A DNA stretch of 64,000 nucleotides from Desulfoluna butyratoxydans (GTDB lineage: Bacteria; Desulfobacterota; Desulfobacteria; Desulfobacterales; Desulfolunaceae), in NCBI RefSeq assembly GCF_900699765.1, contig NZ_CAADHO010000003.1:732333-796332 (forward strand), given 5' to 3'. The position numbers and the translations under genes were made by a program. Below, piece after piece: positions 1 to 9,320 of this stretch. Within the stretch, counting starts at the first letter, position 1; every line of letters begins with the position of its first letter. The notes beneath the pieces are model-generated. The model was not told where the DNA came from and searched no databases. It saw nothing but the letters and a program-made list of their open reading frames with translations.

Positions 1-2
1 GG

Positions 3-104
3 ACGGAAAGGGCTTTAAAACACGCTGAAATAGCAGCCTATACGTTCAGTTCTGTGCGCAATCCAGTTGACCCTCCCCAGGAAACATGGTACAAGATGTT
101 GTGA
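3..104 (+). CDS. C-terminal end of a protein cut by the window edge (tentative)
   Basis: The frame is open from the left edge to a TGA at 102-104 and gives 33 residues ending in PVDPPQETWYKML. The composition looks protein-like and nothing else covers the stretch, but it is too short to identify and could be chance. The 265 bases between it and the next start show no clear feature. Confidence 0.3.
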   Translation, partial: TERALKHAEIAAYTFSSVRNPVDPPQETWYKML

Positions 105-369
105 TGTGTCCAGCCATGAACCGCTAAAACTTCGGATCACAGGACTTGCTCCGGCACTTCAAGGGCTCTGAACGCGCGTTGCGTACCTGCAGGGGCTTCC
201 CTACACAGAAAGAATTCAGCAGGTTAGGTCAGGGGGCCACAGTCGCGCCGAGTGGGCGATCTGCCTTTTCGCCTCCCTTGCGTTCCCTTCGTTTCCGGCC
301 TCTTTGTCTGCCGTGTTGACAAGTCGCTGACACCACTGCCACCTCAATTATGCTTATGCGTCCGGGGAC

Positions 370-1554
370 GTGTCCGTTGATCTTTGCCGAGTCACAGGCG
401 TTCGGACAACACGTTGTTGCGGATCACTACATGAACGACGCTCACCCTGCAACGAGGCGGGGACGGGCGATACACCTTTGACGGGGGGTCCTTTGGGATA
501 CTGGGGCTACAGGGAAGAGCTCAGCCGCGCCCACAAACTGAGGCGCGTCTATTACGAAGTGCTGCGGGACGATCTGGATGAGTTTGTCCTGCAATACGGC
601 TTGGTGGAGTCGTACGATAATTTTAAGAAAAACAACATGGATTACCCCTTTGTCGAGCGGCGAGAGCTCAAACCGAGGGCGCGTATTCCCGGCCAGGAGT
701 ATGAGGAGCACAACGCTTTTCTCATCATCTTCATCGAGGACACCCTTCCCGCGTCCTATAAAAAGTACATCCGTTTTTTCGATGTCAACAAGACGGTGAA
801 GAGCAACCTCATCGCCTCGGGGGTCCTGGACCTTTCCGATGAGTTTGACCGCGGCTGGAAGTACCTGGACTCCATCGGGTTCAGCGGGTTGCTTCGCAAG
901 ATGCTTCCCGTGGATTATGCCCTGCTTATCCAGAGAGACCCGGTCTCCCGTGCCACGGACCGTTACGCCCTTTCCCACTACCACGTGCGCATCGACTGGC
1001 CCATTTCCGAGGCCGCCGAAGAGATGGGCAAGGATCTTCGCTACATCATCAAGGATCTCTATGAACGCGGCGACAAGACCGCCGAGGATATCCAGAAGAA
1101 GTTTTTTGAGATGTACGGCCTGCCCATCATGGCAGGGGGGCGGCGCACGGCGGCCAGTGTGGCGGCCCAGTACCTGAAGCGGCTCAACTCCATTTCAACG
1201 GTTTACGTCTCCAGCAGCGAGTCGCGCTCCGTGCTGCGATTCTCCGAGCGGGGCATTTCCCGTTACATTCTGGTGCGGTTCACCCTCCAGGAGATGCTCG
1301 AGGTGTCCGAGGAGAACTCCATGAACCTGGAGACCTTCACCAGCAATTATGTCATCGATTACGAGGAGAAGGACGGGGTCTGCATCCTCCGCGTGGACTA
1401 CGATCACACCCCGCCGGCCAGGCCTCCCCAGGACGGGAAGATCCGTGCCATCAAGGCGGAGACGGCCTGGACCACCATCTGCAATCAGCTGATCATGCCC
1501 AAGCCCGGTGTGTGGAAATACCCCCTGTTGAGTGTGAACGTGGTCTACACCTGA
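370..1554 (+). CDS. Hypothetical protein, up to 394 aa
   Basis: I do not recognise this protein. It is hydrophilic and has no signal peptide or membrane segment. Residues 50-394 look like a real folded protein with mixed charged helices and strands, while the first 35-40 residues (Cys/Arg/Gly-rich) look like translated leader. The GTG at 370 has only a weak GGGGA upstream; a TTG at 478, reading LTGGPLGYWGYREEL, is a plausible alternative start. A strong intrinsic terminator follows 40 bases after the stop, so it seems to be the last or only gene of its transcript. The coding potential is good (GC-rich third positions); the function is unknown. Confidence 0.7.
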   Translation: MSVDLCRVTGVRTTRCCGSLHERRSPCNEAGTGDTPLTGGPLGYWGYREELSRAHKLRRVYYEVLRDDLDEFVLQYGLVESYDNFKKNNMDYPFVERRELKPRARIPGQEYEEHNAFLIIFIEDTLPASYKKYIRFFDVNKTVKSNLIASGVLDLSDEFDRGWKYLDSIGFSGLLRKMLPVDYALLIQRDPVSRATDRYALSHYHVRIDWPISEAAEEMGKDLRYIIKDLYERGDKTAEDIQKKFFEMYGLPIMAGGRRTAASVAAQYLKRLNSISTVYVSSSESRSVLRFSERGISRYILVRFTLQEMLEVSEENSMNLETFTSNYVIDYEEKDGVCILRVDYDHTPPARPPQDGKIRAIKAETAWTTICNQLIMPKPGVWKYPLLSVNVVYT

Positions 1555-1594
1555 TTCCGGCCCGGAAAAGGGTCCGGTTTCCGATACCCACAAA

Positions 1595-1641
1595 CAAAAA
1601 ACGCCCCGTTGACAAAGATTGTCGACGGGGCGTTTTTTTTA
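1595..1641 (+). terminator. Strong intrinsic terminator
   Basis: A long stem pairs AAACGCCCCGTTGAC with GTCGACGGGGCGTTT (one mismatch) and is followed by a run of eight T. The A-run on the left would also give a T-run on the other strand, so it may serve both the upstream gene and the convergent acetyltransferase. Confidence 0.9.
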
Positions 1642-1656
1642 TATGGAAACGGATTT

Positions 1657-1848
1657 GTAACTATTCAGCTTGCCTCCGGCGGGTCGCTTTTTTGAAAAAA
1701 AGCTCCGCAAAAAACTTTTCGGTAGAAAGGTCAGAACAGTCAGAATCGCTGGGATTCATGGCAACGCTGTCAAAGCCTGTTTGTCAAACTTTTCAAAAGT
1801 TTGGCCCCCGGCAGGGCCGCCGGAGGCAAGCATAAGCTGAATAGTTAC
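1657..1848. repeat. Dispersed MITE-like repeat, full-length copy 1 (family A)
   Basis: The 192-bp unit is bounded by perfect 12-bp inverted ends GTAACTATTCAG / CTGAATAGTTAC. Just inside lie GCCTCCGGCGG and CCGCCGGAGGC, also inverted. The inner part carries a short AT palindrome (AAACTTTTCAAAAGTTT) and a GC hairpin (GGCCCCCGGCAGGGCCGCCGG). Related copies lie at 23339, 27253, 30816/31201 (split), 34951 (half), 56250 and 59475. It carries no gene, so it is a non-autonomous element or extragenic palindrome. Confidence 0.8.
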
Positions 1849-1856
1849 ACGGATTT

Positions 1857-2324
1857 TTATTTTCGGTGTTCATCCAGGTGGCGGCGCATGGCGATCTCAT
1901 CGCAGTCCGGGAACTTCACGCAGGTGATGCAGTCGCTCCAGATTTTTAAGGGGAGTTCCGACCGGTCGATGATGCCGAAACCCATCTTTTCAAAGAATCC
2001 CGGCCGGTAGGTGAGGGTGAAGATATCCTTGATACCGAAGGCCACGGCCTCGTCCAGGGCACTCTGGGCCAGCATCTTGCCGATGCCTTTGCCGGTGTGA
2101 TCGGGGTGGACGGCAAGGGAGCGCACCTCAGCGAGGTCTTCCCAGCAGAACTGCAGGGCCCCGCATCCGATGATTCCCGCTTCCCGGTCCTCATACACAA
2201 AAAAATCCCTCACATGGTCGTAGAGCTCGCTCAAGGGGCGGGAGAGGAGTTCCCCGCGGTTTCCGTATTCCGAGAGGAGGGCGTGAATCTGTTTGATGTC
2301 CTGAATGGTGGCTTTTCGTATCAT
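1857..2324 (-). CDS. GNAT N-acetyltransferase, short ArgA / N-acetylglutamate synthase-like
   Basis: The 155-aa protein has a GNAT fold. Its acetyl-CoA-binding signature is VHPDHTGKGIGKMLAQ (about residues 78-93), preceded by the strand VRSLAV and followed by FFEKMGFGII. The C-terminal WSDCITCVKFPDCDEIAM is characteristic of the short, single-domain ArgA-like acetyltransferases that can make N-acetylglutamate for arginine synthesis in many anaerobes (family knowledge). The start is taken at the ATG giving MIRKATIQDIKQ; the longer upstream reading has no protein character. No arginine gene is adjacent, so the substrate is inference. Confidence 0.8.
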   Translation of the reverse strand: MIRKATIQDIKQIHALLSEYGNRGELLSRPLSELYDHVRDFFVYEDREAGIIGCGALQFCWEDLAEVRSLAVHPDHTGKGIGKMLAQSALDEAVAFGIKDIFTLTYRPGFFEKMGFGIIDRSELPLKIWSDCITCVKFPDCDEIAMRRHLDEHRK

Positions 2325-2923
2325 GGGTCGATATCCAAGGATAATAAAGGTGGTGCGCTGATCCAAAAACTGTCGGGCGCGTAAACAAAGCGTTGGAAAG
2401 GGGCTCGTCTCCATGGAAACGCTCCCGGGTTCCTGTCCGCTTCTGCGGCGCGGTGCCATGGCTTTATGGGGTGCCGAAGACTGGGCTTCGGGCCCCTTTT
2501 GCCCCGGGTCCCACGCTGGCAACAGGTTGAATGTATAACCGATGGAGCCTGCAAAGGCAATACACATGCTCGCATAAAAAATCAGCCGGAATCTGTACCT
2601 CTATCCCTGGGACAATTGAGCGTGTACCTACCGTGTGATTCCCGAAAGGCCCGGCACGACGTTTTGCCTGCGCGGTGATCTGGCGCGGGTCCTTTTTTCG
2701 AGACTCGCCATGGGGGCTTGGGTGGTTCATTGAAATGGTGTTGGGGGTGTAATGGTCTGTTTTTATGTGTGTTTGTATGGGGTGTCGGGGCGGTGGCATC
2801 ATGCTTGCAAGGGCTCTCGTGAATGCCTCCCTCGGGGGGGCGCGGTACGGTTTTTTCCTCGGGTCCCGGGGCAATGACCCCCGAGGATTGTTGACGACAA
2901 CCCGCAGACGAAAAGGACGCTTT
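2325..2923. other. Intergenic region, no gene seen
   Basis: These 600 GC-rich bases separate the divergent acetyltransferase and the membrane electron-transfer gene. Open frames here are shadow-type with no family resemblance. Both promoters must lie here but I cannot point to a clear -35/-10 or -24/-12 pair. Confidence 0.5.
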
Positions 2924-4690
2924 ATGGACACATGGATGCTTTATCTCTCCGTGGCCCTTTTTACCCTGGGCTGCATGCACCGGGTTTCGGCCTGGTTTAC
3001 CCGTGATGTCTGGTTCCTTTCACGGGGAAGGGTCGAGGGTGCCGGGCCGTTTGCGCGCCTTAAGGCCTTTGCCAGGGGCGTCGGCGGGCTCAGGAAGGGG
3101 CGTGTCCTGCTCCAGGTGGCCTGGCAGTGCCTCAGGCACGGGGTGATGCAGCTGCAGGTCCTCAAGGCCGATGGGTACCGGTGGTCCATGCACATGCTCA
3201 TTTTTGTCGGGTTCATGGGGCTGACCCTGATGCACGGCTTTGAAGAGGCCGTCAGCGAGCGTTTTTTTCCAGACTATTATGCCACGGTGAACCCCTATTT
3301 TTTCCTGAGGGATGCCTTCGGGCTCCTGGTGCTGGCAGGGCTTGCCATGGCCGTGGGACGCCGGGTGATGATGCGCCGCAAGGGGCTGGTCTCAAACGGC
3401 ATGGACTACGGTGCCATCGCAATTCTTGCGGTTATCGTTGTTTCAGGGATGTTCCTTGAGGCGGTGAAGATTTCGTCCCACTCCGTGTTCGAAGAGATGG
3501 TGGATGAGTACGGCATGCTGGACGATGAGCAGGACATTGCCGCCCTTGAGGCCTATTGGGAGAAAGAGTTCGGTGTGGCTGTCCCCGGGCACAGGGGCTC
3601 CCCGGACCCCTTGCAGCTGGAGCTGGGCCAGGCCATTCACGAAGAGAGCTGCATGGAGTGCCATGCCGACTCCCGGTGGGCGGTGGCCGGCTACCCCCTG
3701 GCCACGGGCCTCGGCACGGAGACGGCCGTTCGCCTGGACCGGGCCGGAGCGGTGACCTTTTTCTGGTGGGTTCACTACATAAGCTGCGTGCTTTTTCTGG
3801 CATGGATTCCCTACGGAAAGATGTTTCATATGTTTTCCACGCCCATGGTGCTTATCGTCAACGCCGTCACCGGAAAAAAGGGCGGCAAAGAGGCCCTTGC
3901 CATCCGGCGGGCCCTGGCCCTGGATGCCTGCACCCGGTGCGGCACCTGCAGCCAGCACTGCTCGGTGCGCCCGGCCTATGAGATCACGGGCAACTCCCTG
4001 GTGCTCCCTTCTGAGAAGCTTGCCTTTTTCAAAGGGCGGGCCGGGCACAGAGAGCTCTCCGGGGAGGAGTTTGACCGGGCACGGCAGGGGGTGACCCTCT
4101 GTACGGACTGCGGCAACTGCGGCCGGGTCTGCACCGCAGGCATTGATCTGCCGAGCCTCTGGCAGCACATGAAAGGGGACCTGCTCCACGCGGGCAAGGG
4201 TGACCCCATGTTTCTCTCTCCCCTATCCTTTGGCTCCTGCATGGAGGAGGGCGGGGTGGACAGCCAGCGACTTGAGCCAGCCAAGAAGCGCCTTGCCGGT
4301 CGATTTGACGACCTTTCGGACCCTTCCCGGGTGATCCGTGTGGGGGGACAGCCCGCGGACCGGTCCCTGGCCCCCTTCGGCATTGACGCCTGCTTTCAGT
4401 GCGGGGGCTGCTCCAGCGTCTGTCCCGTGGCCGGGGCGGTGGCAGACCCCCGCAAGGAGCTGGGGCTGCTGCCCCATCAGGTGGTGCAAGCCCTGAAACT
4501 CGGGGAGAATGAGATGGCTGAAGGGGCGCCCATGCTCTGGAATTGCCTGACCTGTTACGAGTGCCAGGAGTCGTGCCCCCAAGGCGTTTGCGTGACGGAC
4601 CTTTTTTATGAACTGAAAAACCGGGCCTACCGGCGAACCGGCGAGGGCCGGTCCCTTGCGTCGGGGCATCGCTCGGGTTTGAGGAGATAG
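2924..4690 (+). CDS. Membrane cytochrome / tandem ferredoxin electron-transfer protein (HdrE/DsrM- and HdrC-like fusion)
   Basis: The 588-aa protein starts at the ATG giving MDTWMLYLSVALF, with AAAAGGA 9 bases upstream. Its N-terminal part has about five membrane helices of the NarI/HdrE/DsrM type that normally bind b haems and quinone. A c-type haem motif CMECH lies at residues 243-247 between helices. After the last helix come two HdrC-like 2x[4Fe-4S] modules: CTRCGTCSQHC (from 336) with CTDCGNCGRVC (from 393), and CFQCGGCSSVCP (from 490) with CLTCYECQESCP (from 541). An HdrB-like protein follows after 6 bases, so the two probably form one membrane complex linking quinone or periplasmic c haem to a cytoplasmic thiol/disulfide or flavoprotein partner. 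ETF:quinone-type DUF224 oxidoreductases have a related layout. Two ferredoxin pairs in one chain is unusual; the partner is unknown. Confidence 0.85.
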   Translation: MDTWMLYLSVALFTLGCMHRVSAWFTRDVWFLSRGRVEGAGPFARLKAFARGVGGLRKGRVLLQVAWQCLRHGVMQLQVLKADGYRWSMHMLIFVGFMGLTLMHGFEEAVSERFFPDYYATVNPYFFLRDAFGLLVLAGLAMAVGRRVMMRRKGLVSNGMDYGAIAILAVIVVSGMFLEAVKISSHSVFEEMVDEYGMLDDEQDIAALEAYWEKEFGVAVPGHRGSPDPLQLELGQAIHEESCMECHADSRWAVAGYPLATGLGTETAVRLDRAGAVTFFWWVHYISCVLFLAWIPYGKMFHMFSTPMVLIVNAVTGKKGGKEALAIRRALALDACTRCGTCSQHCSVRPAYEITGNSLVLPSEKLAFFKGRAGHRELSGEEFDRARQGVTLCTDCGNCGRVCTAGIDLPSLWQHMKGDLLHAGKGDPMFLSPLSFGSCMEEGGVDSQRLEPAKKRLAGRFDDLSDPSRVIRVGGQPADRSLAPFGIDACFQCGGCSSVCPVAGAVADPRKELGLLPHQVVQALKLGENEMAEGAPMLWNCLTCYECQESCPQGVCVTDLFYELKNRAYRRTGEGRSLASGHRSGLRR

Positions 4691-4696
4691 AGAATC

Positions 4697-5644
4697 ATGG
4701 GCTATGCACTTTTTTCGGGATGCACCATCCCCTCACGCCTGCCCGAATACCGGGACGCCACCACCGCGGTCCTGGATGCCTTTGGGGTGGACTACACCGA
4801 TTCTGTCGGGTTCAACTGCTGCGGGTACCCGCTTCGCAACACCGACAGGGAGATCTACCTGCTGTCCTCGGCACGGAACCTGGCCCTGGCGGAGAAGGCG
4901 GGGCGCGATATCCTGGTGATGTGCAAGTGCTGCTACGGCAGCTTCAAGCACGCCCAGAACGCCTTGAATCAGGACCTGCGCTTAAGGGACGAAGTCAACG
5001 CCATTTTGCGGCGTGAGGGGCTGGCCTACCGCGGGGTGGTGCGGGTCTCCCACCTTCTCTCCTTTTTGCGCCACGAGGTGGGGCTGGATGCCATCCGCCG
5101 GCGCGTGGTCGCCCCCCTCACCGGGGTACGGGCAGGGGTGCAGTACGGATGCCACCTGCTGAGGCCGAGCAACATCAATGAGTTCAACGAGACCGGCGTG
5201 CCGGAGTTTTTTGACCTGCTTGTCAAGGCCATCGGCATGGAGAGCATCGATTACGCGAGGAAGTTCGACTGTTGCGGGGCTCCCCTCAACGGGATCAACT
5301 CGGCCCTCTCCATAAAAATGACGGTGAACAAACTCCGGGCCGTCGGTGAGGCCGGGGGAGAACTCGTGGCCACGGGGTGCCCGTATTGCCACCTGCAGTT
5401 TGCCGGAGCGGCCGACGCCGAAGAGGGGCTGCCCCGTCCGGTGGTCTATCCCCAGCTGCTGGGGCTGGCCATGGGGCTCTCTCCAGAATCGCTGGGGATG
5501 GCGGCCGATGAAAGCCTGGCCCCGTCCCGGACATGTCACGAGTCGGGTGTGCCTTCACTGGCCATACCGGGTAACGCCCGTATGCCGTTGGGACGGGGTG
5601 GCAGAGGGGCCGCCGGAGAGACCCGAATAGTTGATCTCTCTTGA
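4697..5644 (+). CDS. HdrB-like CCG-domain protein
   Basis: The 315-aa protein has two CCG (DUF224) modules like heterodisulfide reductase subunit B: SGCTIPSR, FNCCGYPLRN and CKCCYGSF in the first, and YGCHLL, FDCCGAPLN and CPYCHLQF in the second. In HdrB these cysteines hold two non-cubane [4Fe-4S] clusters that cleave or form disulfides (family knowledge). It starts 6 bases after the membrane ferredoxin gene, so it is almost certainly co-transcribed with it and likely docks on its second ferredoxin pair. The C-terminal 45 residues after VVYPQLLGLAMGLSPE look unconserved. No HdrA is adjacent. Confidence 0.85.
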   Translation: MGYALFSGCTIPSRLPEYRDATTAVLDAFGVDYTDSVGFNCCGYPLRNTDREIYLLSSARNLALAEKAGRDILVMCKCCYGSFKHAQNALNQDLRLRDEVNAILRREGLAYRGVVRVSHLLSFLRHEVGLDAIRRRVVAPLTGVRAGVQYGCHLLRPSNINEFNETGVPEFFDLLVKAIGMESIDYARKFDCCGAPLNGINSALSIKMTVNKLRAVGEAGGELVATGCPYCHLQFAGAADAEEGLPRPVVYPQLLGLAMGLSPESLGMAADESLAPSRTCHESGVPSLAIPGNARMPLGRGGRGAAGETRIVDLS

Positions 5645-5971
5645 AATAACCTGTCTCATATGCCATACCTTTTCAGGTAAGTTTCCTTTGATCAGCGTCC
5701 GCAGGGCAGGCGGATCCCCCCTGGATCCGCATGTTACACATCTCCTGTGAACGAGTCTTGCTGCTGCGTACCGCGTGACGGGCAGGCGTCTGATCTCGCC
5801 ATGGGCAGAACCCGTGGACGCGTGAGTGGCTTTGGCGTGTCTGCAGGCGGTGTGTCCGGGGCGCCTGGGATGGTCAATGTTCATGGGTCGGTGCCTTCGC
5901 ACGCTTTTGTGAAACTGGTTGTTCTCCCGGGGTTCCGGTGCCTTCCGGAATTCAGCTAAAACAGTGGCTGC
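5645..5971. other. Intergenic region, no gene seen
   Basis: 327 bases between the HdrB-like gene and the hybrid kinase. I see no convincing terminator hairpin with a T-run and no family repeat. Confidence 0.4.
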
Positions 5972-8782
5972 ATGAAAGTAAATCCCATTACACTTACATT
6001 TTCCGGCGAGGACGCCCAGCTTGAAGAGGCTTACCTGGCCAGGGATCACGAGAAGTACATCTGGCAGGTTCGCATTGTGCTGGTCCTTGCCGCCATTTTC
6101 TATATCCTCTTCGGGTTTATGGATGTGGTGCAGGTGCCGGAGCTGCTGCCGACGTTTCTTATGATCCGGTTCGCGTTTTTTCTGCCGGTGGTGGTGCTGG
6201 TTCTCTGTGTCTCCTTTACCCGGCTGTTCGCCCGCATTCAGCAGCCGCTCCTGGTGGCGGTTCTCCTGACCGGGGGCACGGGAATCATCATGATGTTGAT
6301 TCGGGCCCCTTCCCCGGTGGGATACACCTACTTCCCCGGCTTGATCCTGGTGTTCATGTTCGGTTACGGTTTCGGCCGCCTTTCGTTTTTCTGGGCCAGC
6401 ATCTCCTGCTGGTTCCTCACAGGGCTTTATACGGCAGCAGCCCTCTTCTTCTCGGACGTCCCGGTAAAAGTGGTGATCAACAACAACTTTTTTTTCGTCA
6501 CCGCCAATGTCGTTGGGATGGCCTCCAGCTATATGTTCGAGTACTTCAACCGTAAGAATTTCTGCATCTCCTGCCAGCTTGAAAACGAACGATGGAAGGC
6601 GCGTCAGGCCAATCTGGAGCTGGAGCACCGGGTTCAGGAGCGCACCGCCCAGCTGGCCACCATCAACAAAAACCTTCGCGCCGAGATCGAGGAGCGGAAA
6701 AAGGTGGCCCGGGAACTCCGGGAGATCCACGGCGAGCTTGAGCTCCGGGTGGACGCCAGGACCCGGGAGCTGGTTCGCATGAACGACGAGCTCTCCCAGG
6801 CCAAGGAGGCGGCGGACCAGTCCGCGCGGGTGAAGACCGAGTTCCTGGCCAACATGAGTCATGAGATACGGACCCCCATGAACGCCATCATCGGCATGAG
6901 CGACCTGGCGCTGAACGAAGAGATCACCCGGGACCAGCGGCGTGAGTACCTGGATATCATCCGCACGTCGGCACGCTCGCTTTTGGGGATCATCAACGAC
7001 ATTCTGGACCTGTCCAAGATCGAGGCGGGCAAGCTGGACCTTGAAGCCACTCCCTTTGATATCAGCAGCCTGGTGGAGAACATCTCCTCCATGTTCCTGG
7101 ACCAGATCAATGAAAAGGGGCTGGAGTTCATCATCGACCTTGGTGAAGGGCTCCCCGATCGCCTGGTGGGGGATCCCCTGCGCCTTCAGCAGGTGCTGGT
7201 GAACCTCACCAGCAACGCCGTGAAGTTCACCGAAGAAGGGGAGATCACCCTGCGCATCACCGTGACCCGGGAGAGCGAGGCGGAGGTGACCCTGATGTTT
7301 GAGGTGGCCGACACGGGCATCGGCCTGGACGCAGGGACCAGCGCGGTCCTCTTCGACGCATTTGCCCAGGCGGACGGTTCCACCACCCGGAAATACGGGG
7401 GCACGGGCCTGGGGCTGGCCATCTGCAAGCGTCTCGTGGAGATGATGGGGGGAAGCATCAAGGTCGCCAGCACCCCGGGGGAGGGCAGCTCCTTTACCTT
7501 TACGGCACCCATGGCCCGGGATACGTCCGCACCCGCGGCATCATCCTTTGACATGCCGAGTCACCTTCGCACCATGCAGGTGCTGGTGGCCGAAGGCAAC
7601 GTGACCTTGAAAGGGGTGCTGGAGCGGATGCTGGGCTCCTTCGGGTTCGGGGTGGAGAGCTGTGAGACCGGCGAGGAAACCCTCTCCCGCTTAGGGGGCA
7701 CCCACGGCATCGACCTTCTCATTGTGGACATGAACCTGCCCGATACGGACGGGGTGGCCCTGGCCCGGACCCTGGCCCGAGAGGAGGGCAGGCGTACCCG
7801 GGTGATTCTTCTCGATGCCTTCAGCGTCGGCGCCAGCCTCGACGGGAAAATCCGGTACGGCATCGACCGGGTGGTGACCAAGCCCCTGAGGCCTTCCACC
7901 CTGTTTGACGCCATCATGGAGACCTTTGGGGAGGCCGTGGTCTCCCGCAACCTCTCCTTTGCCGAGTCGTCGGGCCTTTCCGGTCATTTCGGTGGAGTGG
8001 AAGGGGCCACGGTCCTTTTGGTGGAGGACAACCGCATCAACCAGATGGTGGCCACCGAGATCCTCACCTTTTCCGGTATCCGGGTGGAGATCGCCGAAAA
8101 CGGCCTTCAGGCCATCGAACGGGTCAAGGAGAAGACCTACGACGCCATCCTCATGGACATGCAAATGCCGCAACTCGACGGCATGGAGGCCACGCGGATC
8201 ATCCGCAACGAGCTTAAGTTTACACGGGTGCCCATCATCGCCATGACCGCCCATGCCATGGAAGGGGACCGAGAGGCGTGTCTGGAAGCGGGCATGGACG
8301 ACTACATTCCCAAGCCCATCGACCGGGAGCGGTTGATGGAGGTCCTCGCCCTGCACATGAACCGTGCCTCCGGTGACGCGGTGCACGAGGCCGTCTCGTC
8401 CTATGATCCCACGCCCCAAAAGGCTCCTAAGGCTTCCGGGGACTCAGGCTCCCTGCCGGTCCTGAATGTCGAAGAGGGGGTTGAGCGCATCGGCGGCAGC
8501 CATGAGATCTATCGCTCCATCGTGGAGAAGTTCGTGGCCCTCTACACCGACCGTCTGGTGGAGATCCGTGCCATGGTCAGCACCGGGGATTACTCCCGGG
8601 CCGCCCATGAAGTGCATGCCATCAAGGGGGCGTCGTCCAACATCTCCGCCACCTTTCTGTTCGCCATGGCCCGGGAGCTGGAGTTTGTCCTGAAGACCGG
8701 CCATGAAGCCGAGGCCCTTGCGGGGGTGGATGCTCTGGAGGAGGCTTTTCTCGGGGTTCGTGAGGCCGTGGAGGGGCTCTGA
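5972..8782 (+). CDS. Membrane-bound hybrid sensor histidine kinase (HisKA-HATPase-REC-REC-Hpt)
   Basis: The 936-aa protein has about six membrane helices (residues ~30-195) forming the sensor, with no large periplasmic domain, then a coiled coil (~205-285). The HisKA box FLANMSHEIRTPMN has the phospho-acceptor His297. The ATPase domain has the N box NLTSNAVKFT, G1 DTGIGLD and G2 GTGLGLAI. Two receiver domains follow. The first (~530-645) starts VLVAEGN instead of the usual acidic pair, though Asp in IVDMNLP and a KP motif remain. The second (~675-795) is canonical (VLLVEDN, MDMQMPQLDG, PKP). A C-terminal Hpt domain carries HAIKGASS with His882. This is a complete internal phosphorelay that would pass phosphate to an unlinked response regulator. 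No regulator is adjacent; a PilZ gene lies downstream. Confidence 0.92.
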   Translation: MKVNPITLTFSGEDAQLEEAYLARDHEKYIWQVRIVLVLAAIFYILFGFMDVVQVPELLPTFLMIRFAFFLPVVVLVLCVSFTRLFARIQQPLLVAVLLTGGTGIIMMLIRAPSPVGYTYFPGLILVFMFGYGFGRLSFFWASISCWFLTGLYTAAALFFSDVPVKVVINNNFFFVTANVVGMASSYMFEYFNRKNFCISCQLENERWKARQANLELEHRVQERTAQLATINKNLRAEIEERKKVARELREIHGELELRVDARTRELVRMNDELSQAKEAADQSARVKTEFLANMSHEIRTPMNAIIGMSDLALNEEITRDQRREYLDIIRTSARSLLGIINDILDLSKIEAGKLDLEATPFDISSLVENISSMFLDQINEKGLEFIIDLGEGLPDRLVGDPLRLQQVLVNLTSNAVKFTEEGEITLRITVTRESEAEVTLMFEVADTGIGLDAGTSAVLFDAFAQADGSTTRKYGGTGLGLAICKRLVEMMGGSIKVASTPGEGSSFTFTAPMARDTSAPAASSFDMPSHLRTMQVLVAEGNVTLKGVLERMLGSFGFGVESCETGEETLSRLGGTHGIDLLIVDMNLPDTDGVALARTLAREEGRRTRVILLDAFSVGASLDGKIRYGIDRVVTKPLRPSTLFDAIMETFGEAVVSRNLSFAESSGLSGHFGGVEGATVLLVEDNRINQMVATEILTFSGIRVEIAENGLQAIERVKEKTYDAILMDMQMPQLDGMEATRIIRNELKFTRVPIIAMTAHAMEGDREACLEAGMDDYIPKPIDRERLMEVLALHMNRASGDAVHEAVSSYDPTPQKAPKASGDSGSLPVLNVEEGVERIGGSHEIYRSIVEKFVALYTDRLVEIRAMVSTGDYSRAAHEVHAIKGASSNISATFLFAMARELEFVLKTGHEAEALAGVDALEEAFLGVREAVEGL

Positions 8783-9320
8783 TAGCAGGGCGTGCTTATA
8801 CTGTCTGGGTCGTTTTCAACGTACTGAAAAAATCGAAGAATCTTTTGTGACCCCGGTTGGGGTATGGTATACTTTCTTTCATAGAGGCAGGTGTGCGACA
8901 GGACAGACACATCCCTTTTTCTATGGGTTTGATCCCGCCTGATTCACTTACGTTATATATGATGGCTTTCCCCTTGCTTTGTTTTTTCCGGCAGGTCCCC
9001 CACGATGATCCCATGACCCTGCGTGTGCGCGTTTCCCATGCGCCCCTATCATGATGTCGCACCCCATGCGACTTCCCATGCACGTCGAATACGGCGGGGA
9101 CCCTTACGCCCACTCGGGATAAGGTGACCACGGCAGATGATGCGACGGATGAAAAATCCCTGCATTCGGCCGTTATGCATGGAGTACAGGTGTGATGGAC
9201 ACAGTCTGCAGTGTTAAGCCCGGCCCGCAGAGGTTGCGGGCGAAGACGGTCCCTATTGATGGCGATTCCCCTTGCTGTCCGGTATACCTGCCTTTTCTAT
9301 GAGGAGGACGGAGGTGTCGT
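8783..9320. other. Intergenic region with one hairpin
   Basis: 538 bases without a credible gene. A perfect GCCCGCA/TGCGGGC hairpin lies at 9223-9241, about 80 bases before the PilZ start, without a T-run. It could be in the leader of the PilZ transcript. I looked for a c-di-GMP riboswitch consensus and did not find one. Confidence 0.4.

Noticed and set aside
5555..6862. 435-codon minus-strand frame
   Set aside because: It covers the gap and the start of the hybrid kinase; the composition is shadow-like and the plus-strand kinase is certain.
8783..9320. c-di-GMP riboswitch before the PilZ gene or before the chemoreceptor
   Set aside because: The conserved GEMM words were not found; only a short GC hairpin is present.
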